This document shows, one piece after another, positions 55,701 to 63,730 of a stretch of 64,000 bases of DNA (the first letter of the stretch is position 1; each line of letters opens with the position of its first letter). The translations under genes and the position numbers were made by a program. Below the pieces are notes generated by a model. That model saw nothing but the letters and a program-made list of their open reading frames with translations. It did not search any database and was not told the origin of the DNA. The DNA lies in the NCBI GenBank assembly GCA_017625095.1, contig JAGALQ010000020.1:1-64000 (forward strand), read 5' to 3'. This stretch comes from Clostridia bacterium. Lineage in GTDB: Bacteria > Bacillota > Clostridia > Oscillospirales > Acutalibacteraceae.

Positions 55701-55776
55701 TATATTTAGCCGATAATAGACAATTTTTTATAAAAAAATCAGCATTTTCTCTATGAGAAAACAGTGCCTTATAAGC

Positions 55777-55806
55777 AAAAACAGCAGATGCCTGAGCACC
55801 TGCTGC
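55777..55806 (-). terminator. terminator of the ECF transporter gene
   Basis: CAGCAGGTGC and GCATCTGCTG pair on the minus strand and are followed by TTTTTGC. It lies between the ECF gene and the capsule promoter. The rest of 55807-55924 is AT-rich and shows no gene. Confidence 0.75.
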
Positions 55807-55924
55807 CTTTGCGTTTCCATTCGTAAATATGTTATAAAAAAGTGATATTGTCATAACTTTGTTCAATTGTATTATGACACAAATTATTGTGGTTGTCAAG
55901 ATAAAAAGCACAATTTATGCTATA

Positions 55925-56449
55925 TTATTTGTCAAAACCGAATTTTTTCGCTATGCGTGTTTTGCTTATTGCTTTATTAACAATAAGGCCCACCAAAATG
56001 CCCACTGCACTTTGTATCAGATTGAACGGAATATTGGCAAGAACCGAAACAAAGCTGTTGTAATAAAAGCCTTCAAAAACATAGTAACCGCCGACCATAA
56101 CAAGCTGAGCAGCAACACCGCTGATAAGATATGCAGCTTTTGATACCGATGTCTTTTTTATCAGACGCAGCACAAAATAAGCGACAAGCGCCTGCAGACC
56201 TTTTATGAAAAATGTTGCGACAGCGTAGGCAGGATAACCGATAAGGTCCGCAATTGCAGAACCTATGCCGCCCGCAAGAAAGCCGTAAACAGGGCCGAGC
56301 AGCCAACCGCTGACAAGCACAATACAGTCACCGAGATTTATATATCCGCCAAGAGGCGACGGGATGCGTATCACAAGCGTTGCAACGCAGACGAATGCCG
56401 CCATCAGTGCCGAAAAGACGAGCTTAAAAAGGTTGTTTTTTGCTTTCAT
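55925..56449 (-). CDS. ECF transporter substrate-binding (S) component
   Basis: The start at 56449 follows GGTGGAGAT, giving 174 residues with about five to six membrane helices. LFKLVFSALMAAFVCVATL, GGYINLGDCIVLVSGWLLGP and GSAIADLIGYPAYAVATFFIKGL are the conserved ECF S-component features. The vitamin or other substrate is not clear. No riboswitch is visible upstream. It would need shared EcfA/T subunits encoded elsewhere. Confidence 0.82.
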   Translation of the reverse strand: MKAKNNLFKLVFSALMAAFVCVATLVIRIPSPLGGYINLGDCIVLVSGWLLGPVYGFLAGGIGSAIADLIGYPAYAVATFFIKGLQALVAYFVLRLIKKTSVSKAAYLISGVAAQLVMVGGYYVFEGFYYNSFVSVLANIPFNLIQSAVGILVGLIVNKAISKTRIAKKFGFDK

Positions 56450-56617
56450 TTTTATCTCCACCTTCAAAGTATCTGCTGTAATTTTATTCCCGAAAAAGAG
56501 TTGTGTCAAGGCGCAATCTGCATAAATCGAAAAATAATTTTTGATGAAATTTTATACGATTTACTTTTTATTAAAGATATGATAGTATTGAGTTTATCAA
56601 CACCAAAGGGGTATATT

Positions 56618-58357
56618 ATGACATTTGAAATAATAGGCAAAGACTTTATAAAAGACGGCAAACCAATAAAGCTGATTTCGGGCGCGGTGCATTATTTCCG
56701 CAATATGCCCGACACCTGGACTGACATTTTCAGAAAGCTGCGTGCAATGGGCTGCAACTGCGTTGAAACCTACTGCGCCTGGAATATGCACGAAAAGCAG
56801 CCGGGTGAATATGATTTTACAAACAATCTCGATATCGCTTCATTCCTCAGAGCCGCAGGCGAAGAGGGACTTATGGCAATTGTACGCCCGGGCCCCTACA
56901 TCTGCTCCGAGTGGGAATTCGGCGGGCTGCCATGGTGGATTCAGTCCGACGAAGATATTGAAATTCGCTGTATGAACAAGGCATACATAAAGCATTTTGA
57001 CAGATATCTCGACCGTATGTGCGAAGAAATCCGCCCTCTAATGTGCACAAACGGCGGCAACGTAATTATGGTGCAGTGTGAAAACGAATACGGCTACTAC
57101 GGCGACGATAAAGAATATCTGAACTATCTCAAAGACGGCTTTATCCGCAGAGGAATTGACGTGCCGCTCTTCACATCTGACGGCACAGGCAAAGAGGATC
57201 TGCTCGACGGCACAATAGACGGCTGCCTTGCAACGCTGAATTTCGGCAGCAGAGTTGAAGAAAACTTCAGAGCACATGACGAGCTTTTCCCCGACTGCCC
57301 GAAGATGTGTATGGAGATGTGGAACGGTTGGTTTGACGCGTGGGGTGACGATAAACACCACACAACATCGGCTGAAGACTACGCAAAAACCGTTGACGAT
57401 ATGCTCAGCCGCGGCAGCCTCAATATGTATATGTTCATCGGCGGCACAAACTTCGGCTTCACGTCAGGCGCAAACCACTACGAAAAATATCTGCCCGACG
57501 TAACAAGCTACGATTACGATGCTCCGCTGACCGAATGCGGTGACACAACACCGAAGTATTATGCAGTCAGAGAAGTAATCAAAAAATATATCGACCATCC
57601 CCTGCCAGAAGTGCCTGCAAACCGCGAAAAGAAGGCATACGGCAAGGTAACGCTCGGCGAAGCAGTCGGCTTTTTCGATGCGCTCAACGTACTCTCATCG
57701 CCGATTCATTCCGATGTACCCAGATGTATGGAGCACTACGGCACAGGCTACGGTTACATCGTTTATCAGACAAGGCTAAACCGCGACTATGATGACAGCG
57801 AGCTGACACTGACCGAAATCGGTGACCGCGCACAAGTATATATCAACAAAAATCTTGTCGGCATAATCTACACAAACGATGAAGAGCTCAGTGTCGATAT
57901 CACCGCAAAAAAGGGTGATATGCTGACAATTATCTGCGAAAATATGGGCAGGACAAACTTCGGCCCGAAGATGATGAAGAAAAAAGGCATTGCAGGCAGA
58001 TGTCTGCTCGGCGACAGAATCCATTTCAACTGGAACGCATATCCCCTGCCGATGGACAACCTTGAAAAGCTCAGCTTTTCGGCTTGCATACCCGAAGAAA
58101 AATCGGCATTCTACAGAGGCTATCTGACAGTCGATGAAGTAAAGGACACCTTCCTCAGGCTCGACAATTTCACAAAGGGATTTGTTGTAATCAACGGCTT
58201 CAACATCGGCAGATACTGGGAAATCGGTCCGCAGAAAACGCTGTACATCCCCGCCTCACTTCTCAAAGATGGCGAGAACGAAATTGTTGTTTTCGAGTCT
58301 GACGGACTTAAAGGCACACCCGAAATCGAATTCTGCGATAAGCCTGTGTTGGAGTAA
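56618..58357 (+). CDS. GH35 beta-galactosidase
   Basis: The start at 56618 follows AAAGGGG, giving 579 residues without a signal peptide, so it acts in the cytoplasm. GH35 landmarks are ISGAVHYFRN, TYCAWNMHEKQPGEYDF, RPGPYICSEWEFGGLPWW, the acid/base Glu in QCENEYGYYG and the nucleophile Glu in CMEMWNGWFDAWG, then GGTNFGFTSGA. The C-terminal beta domains end GFNIGRYWEIGPQKTLY. It removes terminal beta-galactose from imported oligosaccharides. The genes behind it encode a transporter, sialidase-like protein and esterase, which fits host or plant glycan use. Confidence 0.93.
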   Translation: MTFEIIGKDFIKDGKPIKLISGAVHYFRNMPDTWTDIFRKLRAMGCNCVETYCAWNMHEKQPGEYDFTNNLDIASFLRAAGEEGLMAIVRPGPYICSEWEFGGLPWWIQSDEDIEIRCMNKAYIKHFDRYLDRMCEEIRPLMCTNGGNVIMVQCENEYGYYGDDKEYLNYLKDGFIRRGIDVPLFTSDGTGKEDLLDGTIDGCLATLNFGSRVEENFRAHDELFPDCPKMCMEMWNGWFDAWGDDKHHTTSAEDYAKTVDDMLSRGSLNMYMFIGGTNFGFTSGANHYEKYLPDVTSYDYDAPLTECGDTTPKYYAVREVIKKYIDHPLPEVPANREKKAYGKVTLGEAVGFFDALNVLSSPIHSDVPRCMEHYGTGYGYIVYQTRLNRDYDDSELTLTEIGDRAQVYINKNLVGIIYTNDEELSVDITAKKGDMLTIICENMGRTNFGPKMMKKKGIAGRCLLGDRIHFNWNAYPLPMDNLEKLSFSACIPEEKSAFYRGYLTVDEVKDTFLRLDNFTKGFVVINGFNIGRYWEIGPQKTLYIPASLLKDGENEIVVFESDGLKGTPEIEFCDKPVLE

Positions 58358-58489
58358 GTGCTTTAGCGATGCAGGCGGCAGCTGCCGTACCCGGATTCGA
58401 TATTTTTAAATGCGATGAAAATGATTTGCTCAACGCATGATTTGAATTGACAAGTCAATTCATTAATACTTTTCTTTGGAGAACATATT

Positions 58490-59671
58490 ATGGCGACACT
58501 TCTTCTGGTTGTAATTTACTGTGCCTATATAGGTCTCGGTGTGCCCGATTCGCTTTTCGGCACAGCCTGGCCTGCAATTTACCGTGAGCTTGACCTGCCC
58601 GTTTCGGCGCAGAGTGCGGTAACAATGATAATTTCATCAGGTACGATTATCTCAAGCTTTATGAGCACGAGAATCATAAACCGCTTCGGCACAGCTATTG
58701 TAACAGCGGTCAGCACAACGCTCACAGCAATCGCACTTCTCGGCTTCTCCCAGTCGGGCAATTTCCTTTTTCTCTGCCTTTTTGCGGTACCGCTGGGGCT
58801 TGGCGCAGGCACGGTTGATGCCGCCCAGAACAGCTACGTTGCAATGCACTATAACGCAAGGCAGATGAGCTTCCTTCACTGCTTTTACGGCATAGGTGTT
58901 TCTGTCAGCCCTTATCTGATGTCAATCGGTCTGCACGAAAACGAATGGCGCAAGGGATATATGCTTGCATTCACACTGCAGGCTGCTATTTCAATAATCA
59001 CAATCGTTGCGATTCCGCTGTGGAAAAAAGCACATCCGCAGACTAAGACAGCTAAAGAGAAAAAGGCTAAAAACGTGCCGATTCTAACCCTTGCCAAAAT
59101 GCCTGCGGTCAGAGCAACGTGGATGCTGTTCATAACCTCCTGCGGTATTGAGGTTATCAGCACACACTGGAGCAGCACATTCCTTGTTCAGTGCCGCGGC
59201 ATCACACCCGAATTTGCCGCAAAAACAACGATGCTCTATTTCGTAGGTCTTGCGGCAGGCAGATTCATTTCCGGTCTTGTCGCAAACAAAATCAAGCCCT
59301 GGCCGCAGATTAAAATCGGCTGTGCGGTGCTCTTTATCGGTCTTGTTATGCTGTTCATACCGGGTACGGGCAGACTTCTCGCCTCCCTCGGTCTTTTCCT
59401 TGTCGGTTTCGGCATAGGTCCTATGTATCCTAACCTTACCTACCTCACGCCCATTCATTTCGGTGACAAGCTTTCACAGGCAGTAATCGGCTCACAGATG
59501 GGCTTTGCATACGTCGGCATAATGGTGCTTCCGATTGTTTTCGGGCTTATTGCACAGAGCCTTACAACCTCAATTTTCCCGTATTTCCAGGCTGCACTTT
59601 TCCTCCTGACTCTTCTTTGTATGCACCTGCTTCAGTCAAGCGTCAGAAAGACAGAAAGCAAAGGAGAATAA
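58490..59671 (+). CDS. MFS transporter
   Basis: The 393-residue membrane protein has 12 helices and the MFS sugar-permease-like segments YIGLGVPDSLFGTAWP and FLHCFYGIGVSVSPYLM. GFGIGPMYPNLTYL lies in the second half. It is probably the oligosaccharide or sugar importer of the glycan operon. It lies 133 bases after GH35 and 4 bases before the sialidase-like gene. Confidence 0.85.
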   Translation: MATLLLVVIYCAYIGLGVPDSLFGTAWPAIYRELDLPVSAQSAVTMIISSGTIISSFMSTRIINRFGTAIVTAVSTTLTAIALLGFSQSGNFLFLCLFAVPLGLGAGTVDAAQNSYVAMHYNARQMSFLHCFYGIGVSVSPYLMSIGLHENEWRKGYMLAFTLQAAISIITIVAIPLWKKAHPQTKTAKEKKAKNVPILTLAKMPAVRATWMLFITSCGIEVISTHWSSTFLVQCRGITPEFAAKTTMLYFVGLAAGRFISGLVANKIKPWPQIKIGCAVLFIGLVMLFIPGTGRLLASLGLFLVGFGIGPMYPNLTYLTPIHFGDKLSQAVIGSQMGFAYVGIMVLPIVFGLIAQSLTTSIFPYFQAALFLLTLLCMHLLQSSVRKTESKGE

Positions 59672-59675
59672 AGCT

Positions 59676-60749
59676 ATGCACAGCAAAATAATCTGCGATT
59701 TTCCTCCGAGTGAACAGAATAACCGCAACAGCGAGGGTGCTTTCATAACACTTGAAAACGGTGACATTCTCTTTGCCTGGTCGCGCTACGGTGCTCAGGG
59801 TGACGATGACGGCGCGGCGGCAGATATCTATGCCTGCGTTTCAACAGACGGAGGCGAGACCTTCGGCACACCGTATGAGCTTATCAGCCGCAGACGCGTG
59901 AATGCCGACAACATAATGTCTGCCGCATTTATGCATATGGCAAACGGCGATATAGGTATGTTTTTTCTTGCCAAAAGCGATGTTGTCAACTGCCTGAGCT
60001 ACCTCATGCGCTCATCCGACGGAGGTAAAACCTGGGAAGATCCCGTGCTGTGCAGTGAAGAATGCGGCTATTTTGTTGTTAATAACGACAGGGCAATACG
60101 CACCTCAGACGGCAGAATTCTCGTGCCTGCGGCAAAGCACGGCACAATTGTTACACCGGACAGCAAAGAGCCGGACGATATCACACCCGGTGAGCTTTAT
60201 ATATTCGCTTCGGATGATGACGGATACACGTGGCATACTATGACAAAAGGAATCACGGTTCCTGTTTCAAGGGGCTGCACAACAGGTGTGCAGGAGCCGG
60301 GACTGCTGGAGCTTAAATCCTCTCTGTGGTGTTATATACGCACCGACTCGGGCAGACAGTATGAAACGTTTTCAACCGATGGCGGTGTGAGCTGGAGCGA
60401 GCCTTCACCCTCACCGTTCACAAGTGCTCAATCACCGCTGTGCACAAAGCGGCTTTCCGACGGCAGGATTGTTGCCGTGTGGAATCCCACACCAATTTAT
60501 AACGGCAGAAGTGAAACGGTTGACAGTGTATGGACGGGGGCAAGGACACCTCTTGCGCTTGCGGTAAGCACCGATGATGCAAAGAGCTTTTCTGAACCTG
60601 AGCTTATTGAAACCGATGAGCGTTCAGGCTATTGTTACACGGCAATTCACGAAACAGAAAGCGGCGATATACTCCTCGCCTACTGTGCAGGCGGTGTTGC
60701 AGACGGCAGCACACTCAACCGCCTGAGAATCAGAAAAATAAGACTGTAA
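59676..60749 (+). CDS. sialidase-fold protein with Asp-box repeats
   Basis: The 357-residue protein has five Asp-box-like repeats (STDGGETFGTP, SSDGGKTWEDP, ASDDDGYTWH, STDGGVSWSEP, STDDAKSFSEP) typical of six-bladed sialidase propellers. There is no signal peptide, so it is cytoplasmic. An Arg-rich sialic acid triad is not obvious, so it may be a related exo-glycosidase or lyase of the same fold. Its place in the GH35 operon supports a role in trimming imported glycans. Confidence 0.78.
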   Translation: MHSKIICDFPPSEQNNRNSEGAFITLENGDILFAWSRYGAQGDDDGAAADIYACVSTDGGETFGTPYELISRRRVNADNIMSAAFMHMANGDIGMFFLAKSDVVNCLSYLMRSSDGGKTWEDPVLCSEECGYFVVNNDRAIRTSDGRILVPAAKHGTIVTPDSKEPDDITPGELYIFASDDDGYTWHTMTKGITVPVSRGCTTGVQEPGLLELKSSLWCYIRTDSGRQYETFSTDGGVSWSEPSPSPFTSAQSPLCTKRLSDGRIVAVWNPTPIYNGRSETVDSVWTGARTPLALAVSTDDAKSFSEPELIETDERSGYCYTAIHETESGDILLAYCAGGVADGSTLNRLRIRKIRL

Positions 60750-60761
60750 TGAGGTAACAGA

Positions 60762-61391
60762 ATGAAAATTATAAAGCAGACAGGATATGACAAAATCTTC
60801 CCATACATTGCATATATACCCGAAAAAATCAGCGCAAAGCCTGCAATGATTATCCAGCTTCACGGCGCAGGTGAACGCGGTAACGGCGGCGATGAGCTTG
60901 ACAGAGTGCTCGTGCACGGTTTTTCCAGCGTGGTAAATGATGAAAACCTTAAAGACTGTATTCTGATTATGCCTCAGTGCCCTACAGACACATTCTGGGT
61001 GGCAAGAATAGAGAGCATAAAGAAGTTTATTGACGAAGCAATTGCCGAATTTTCCGTTGACACAGACAGAGTTTATCTGTGCGGTATAAGTATGGGCGGC
61101 TACGGCACGTGGAACACAGCAATGGCATTCCCCGATATGTTTGCCGCAATTGTTCCCTGCTGCGGCGGCGGTCCTGCATGGGGCGCAAGTGTGCTGCAAA
61201 TGCCTGTGTGGGCATTCCACGGCCTCGAAGATGATGTTGTTCTGCCGCGCAACACAACCGATATTATCGACCGCCTGAAGACCTGCAACCCGAATGTCAG
61301 GTGCACGCTCTATGAAGGTGTCGGTCACAACAGCTGGGAGAAAGCGTTTTCGGATGAGCTGCTTGCCTGGCTGCTTGAACAGAAAAAATAA
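60762..61391 (+). CDS. alpha/beta-hydrolase esterase
   Basis: The 209-residue protein has the oxyanion segment IIQLHGAGERGNGG, the nucleophile in CGISMGGYGTW, Asp in HGLEDDVV and His in GVGHNSWEKAF. This is a complete Ser-Asp-His triad of the CE1/phospholipase-carboxylesterase kind. It is likely a deacylase for acetylated sugars in the same operon, for instance O-acetyl groups that block the sialidase-like enzyme or GH35. Confidence 0.85.
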   Translation: MKIIKQTGYDKIFPYIAYIPEKISAKPAMIIQLHGAGERGNGGDELDRVLVHGFSSVVNDENLKDCILIMPQCPTDTFWVARIESIKKFIDEAIAEFSVDTDRVYLCGISMGGYGTWNTAMAFPDMFAAIVPCCGGGPAWGASVLQMPVWAFHGLEDDVVLPRNTTDIIDRLKTCNPNVRCTLYEGVGHNSWEKAFSDELLAWLLEQKK

Positions 61392-61400
61392 AACAACAAA

Positions 61401-61419
61401 GGGCGGCAATATGCCGCCC
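61401..61419. repeat. REP-like palindrome, copy 1 (upstream of the RAYT gene)
   Basis: GGGCGGCA-ATA-TGCCGCCC is an 8-bp perfect palindrome 22 bases before the transposase start. It also lies just past the esterase stop, so it may double as a terminator, although no T run follows. Confidence 0.65.
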
Positions 61420-61443
61420 TTAACTGTAATTGAGGTATGATAA

Positions 61444-61932
61444 ATGAACAATCTGCCCAAACGCAAATCCATCCGAATGGCGGGCTACGATTATTCCGCT
61501 CCCGGTGCATATTTTATCACGGTTTGTGTCGCTGACCGAAGAGCGATTCTGTGGAATGTAGGGGCGGCTACCAGCCGCCCGAGTCTATCATTAATCGGAT
61601 CTGTTGTGCAAACAGCAATTGAGCAAATACCGCAACATTATCCTATGATAACCGTAGATAAATATTGCATTATGCCGGATCATATTCATATGATTCTGTC
61701 TGTCAACACGGATGTTGACGGGCGGCAAATTGCCGCCCCTACAGTATCAACAGCGATAGGACAAATGAAGCGGTGGGTTTCTGTGCAACTTGGTCGGTCT
61801 ATCTGGCAGAAATCTTTTATAGACCGTGTAATACGCAATGACAAAGGATATCAGGCGATATGGGAATATATCGAAAACAATCCGATAAAGACTGACACAG
61901 CATATGATATTCCTGATTTTGAGAATATGTAA
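61444..61932 (+). CDS. REP-associated tyrosine transposase (RAYT, Y1 family)
   Basis: The 162-residue protein has the HUH motif YCIMPDHIHMIL (His-x-His) and the catalytic Tyr in AIWEYIENNP, with the KSFIDRVIRND segment between. RAYTs act as single-strand nucleases on REP palindromes. The ORF itself contains two REP-like palindromes (61558-61581 and 61720-61742) read through as VGAATSRPS and GRQIAAPTV. A third is just upstream. The family is usually single-copy and domesticated. Confidence 0.88.
   Translation: MNNLPKRKSIRMAGYDYSAPGAYFITVCVADRRAILWNVGAATSRPSLSLIGSVVQTAIEQIPQHYPMITVDKYCIMPDHIHMILSVNTDVDGRQIAAPTVSTAIGQMKRWVSVQLGRSIWQKSFIDRVIRNDKGYQAIWEYIENNPIKTDTAYDIPDFENM
61558..61581 (+). repeat. 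REP-like element inside the RAYT gene, forward
   Basis: GTAG is followed by the palindrome GGGCGGCT-ACC-AGCCGCCC. The GTAG tetranucleotide next to a GC-rich palindrome is the hallmark of REPs recognised by RAYT enzymes. Confidence 0.75.
61720..61742 (-). repeat. REP-like element inside the RAYT gene, inverted
   Basis: GGGCGGCA-AAT-TGCCGCCC followed by CTAC is the reverse orientation of GTAG plus palindrome. Together with 61558-61581 it forms a head-to-head pair as in a BIME. Confidence 0.75.
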
Positions 61933-62078
61933 AACGTTCTGTGCTGTCAATATGGGACACACCAATTTGTAAAAATATTTACATTTAAACTGAAATCTGG
62001 TACAATAATTAAACCGATATAATGATTGAAGCTTGACTATTTGGGTTATAATAAAACAATATAGTTAGGAGTTTGTCT

Positions 62079-63005
62079 ATGAAATGTAAAGTTTGCGGTG
62101 CAGAAAGCGGAAAATATCCGCTATGCCGTGCTTGTAATTTAAAAAGAGAAAAAGGCGAGATTATCAAATGCCTCAAGTGTGGTAATTGGCATTACAACAA
62201 TATGCCTTGCTCTACACCAACACCTGCAACTGATAACGGTAAATATCTATACCAAACAAGAAGAACTCTAATCAGTAAGTCAGAACGAGGTTTTTTTGAT
62301 GCAATAAGATCTTCTGTACCGGAAGGTTACTGTGTTTTTCCACAAATAAATTTGGCGTCTTTCATAGACAGAACAGATGATGCAAGATTTCATAATGAAC
62401 TATTTAGAAATGTCGATTTTTTAGTTACCGACGCGGAATATATTCCTAAATTCATTGTTGAAATAAACGACCAAACTCATCTCAATAACGAACGTCGAGA
62501 GCGTGATGAAAAAGTACAGAAAATTTGTGAAGAAGCAGGAATTCCTATTCTCAAACTATGGACTTCTTATGGTATAAATCCCGAATATATAAAAAGTCGT
62601 ATCAACGAAACATTAAGTAGACTTCCTGTTGCACGAGTGCATCATTTTAATAAAGCACAACCACCCATACAACCACCCGTACAGCCATCCGTACAACCAC
62701 CCGTACAGCCGCCTGTTCGAATATCGGCAAACAAAAAGAACGGCTGTTATATAGCAACTTGTGTTTACGGTTCTTACGATTGCCCGGAAGTTTGGGTACT
62801 AAGGAGATACCGTGATAACATACTCGACAACAACTTTTTAGGTAGATTTTTCATAAAAGTTTATTACGCTTTTAGCCCGAATCTTGTTAGATTGTTTGGA
62901 AAGCAAAATTGGTTTGTTTGTGCTTGCAAATCAATGTTAAATAGAATCGTAAATAAGCTACAAGACCAAGGAATCGAAAACTCACCATATAACGATAAAT
63001 ATTAA
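62079..63005 (+). CDS. zinc-ribbon, DUF2726 nuclease-like, CFI-box protein
   Basis: The start at 62079 follows TTAGGAG, giving 308 residues. Cys pairs near the N terminus (CKVCGAESGKYPLCRAC, CLKCGNWHYNNMPC) suggest zinc ribbons. The middle (about 65-185) is a DUF2726 domain with KSERGFFDAI and FRNVDFLV...KFIVEINDQTH, a PD-(D/E)xK-like nuclease core. A Pro-Val-Gln linker (about 195-215) leads to a CFI-box C-terminal domain (CYIATCVYGSYDCPEVWVLR, FYYAFSP-type ending VYYAFSPNLVRLFG). Function is unknown. A DNA-damage or mobile-DNA role is possible because a RAYT gene is adjacent. Confidence 0.7.
   Translation: MKCKVCGAESGKYPLCRACNLKREKGEIIKCLKCGNWHYNNMPCSTPTPATDNGKYLYQTRRTLISKSERGFFDAIRSSVPEGYCVFPQINLASFIDRTDDARFHNELFRNVDFLVTDAEYIPKFIVEINDQTHLNNERRERDEKVQKICEEAGIPILKLWTSYGINPEYIKSRINETLSRLPVARVHHFNKAQPPIQPPVQPSVQPPVQPPVRISANKKNGCYIATCVYGSYDCPEVWVLRRYRDNILDNNFLGRFFIKVYYAFSPNLVRLFGKQNWFVCACKSMLNRIVNKLQDQGIENSPYNDKY
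62659..62718 (+). repeat. 12-bp coding tandem repeat (Pro-Pro-Val-Gln)
   Basis: Five imperfect copies of a 12-base unit (CAACCACCCGTA) encode a P-P-V/I-Q linker between the DUF2726 and CFI-box domains. Copy number may vary between strains. Confidence 0.8.
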
Positions 63006-63035
63006 ATCCCTAAAAAATAAAAGTATTTTTTCATA

Positions 63036-63159
63036 GCCTCCCTTGTGCAAAGGGAGGTGGCAAAAATCTCTGATTTTTGACGGAGGGATTGCAAAAAGCC
63101 AAACAACCCCCCAGTCTTTTTGCTACGCAAAAATCCAGCCCCCTTTACACAAGGGGGCC
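63036..63159. repeat. dispersed palindromic repeat, copy 2
   Basis: The same plan as 39-153: a CCTCCCT / AGGGAGG hairpin, GGCAAAA...TTTTTGACGGAGGGA, and a final AGCCCCCTT / AAGGGGGCC hairpin. The middle differs in length. It lies just past the DUF2726 gene and before the spoVAC stop. Confidence 0.65.
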
Positions 63160-63162
63160 TTT

Positions 63163-63606
63163 TCATTGCTTAAACAATGTGGTTATCCAATAGATCAACC
63201 CATACAACACACTTGCTGCCGTGCCGTACACAATAACAGGCCCTGCGATTTTGAACATATTCGCAGCCGTGCCGAGGATTCTGCCTTCGGTGCTGAATTC
63301 CATTGCAGGCGACACGACAGAGTTTGCAAAACCCGTAATCGGCACAATCGTGCCCGCACCTGCATAGCGGGCGATTTTATCAAAAACACCGAATGTCGTA
63401 AGCACCGCGGCAATAACAACAAGCGTCACTGCAACGAGGGTTGATGCAGTATCACCGTCTGAACCCAAATAGATATAAGCATTTTTCAGCACCTGACCGA
63501 ATGCACATATTCCGCCGCCGAAAAGGTAAGCCATCAGCAGATTTTTTATTTTCGGAGATTTGGGCACAGCCTCGTGCACAAGTTTTTTGTAGGTATTCTT
63601 ATCCAT
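63163..63606 (-). CDS. spoVAC: stage V sporulation protein AC
   Basis: The 147-residue membrane protein matches SpoVAC: KLVHEAVPKSPKIKNLLMAYLFGGGICAFGQ at the N terminus (shown in parts: PKIKNLLMAYLFGGG), AGTGTIVPITGFANS-like AGAGTIVPITGFANSVVSPAMEF, then KIAGPVIVYG. SpoVA proteins carry dipicolinic acid into and out of the spore. Usually spoVAC is followed by spoVAD and spoVAE. Here a repeat and an unrelated gene follow, so spoVAC stands alone. Confidence 0.92.
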   Translation of the reverse strand: MDKNTYKKLVHEAVPKSPKIKNLLMAYLFGGGICAFGQVLKNAYIYLGSDGDTASTLVAVTLVVIAAVLTTFGVFDKIARYAGAGTIVPITGFANSVVSPAMEFSTEGRILGTAANMFKIAGPVIVYGTAASVLYGLIYWITTLFKQ

Positions 63607-63730
63607 AAAAATCAGCCTCTCTTCCGACTGTTATTTTTGTCACGAAGAGAGGTTTTATTCTTTTTTGTGTTGATTTAAATTTCAGGTTGTTATAAAATAA
63701 TTTGCAGAAAACGAAGGAGAGAAAAAGAAA

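Noticed and set aside
61385..61430. The palindrome after the esterase gene as a plain terminator
   Set aside because: No T run follows and the same palindrome recurs inside the RAYT gene, so REP identity is preferred.
62641..62720. CRISPR-like short repeats
   Set aside because: The 12-base units are contiguous, in frame and encode a Pro-rich linker; there are no spacers.
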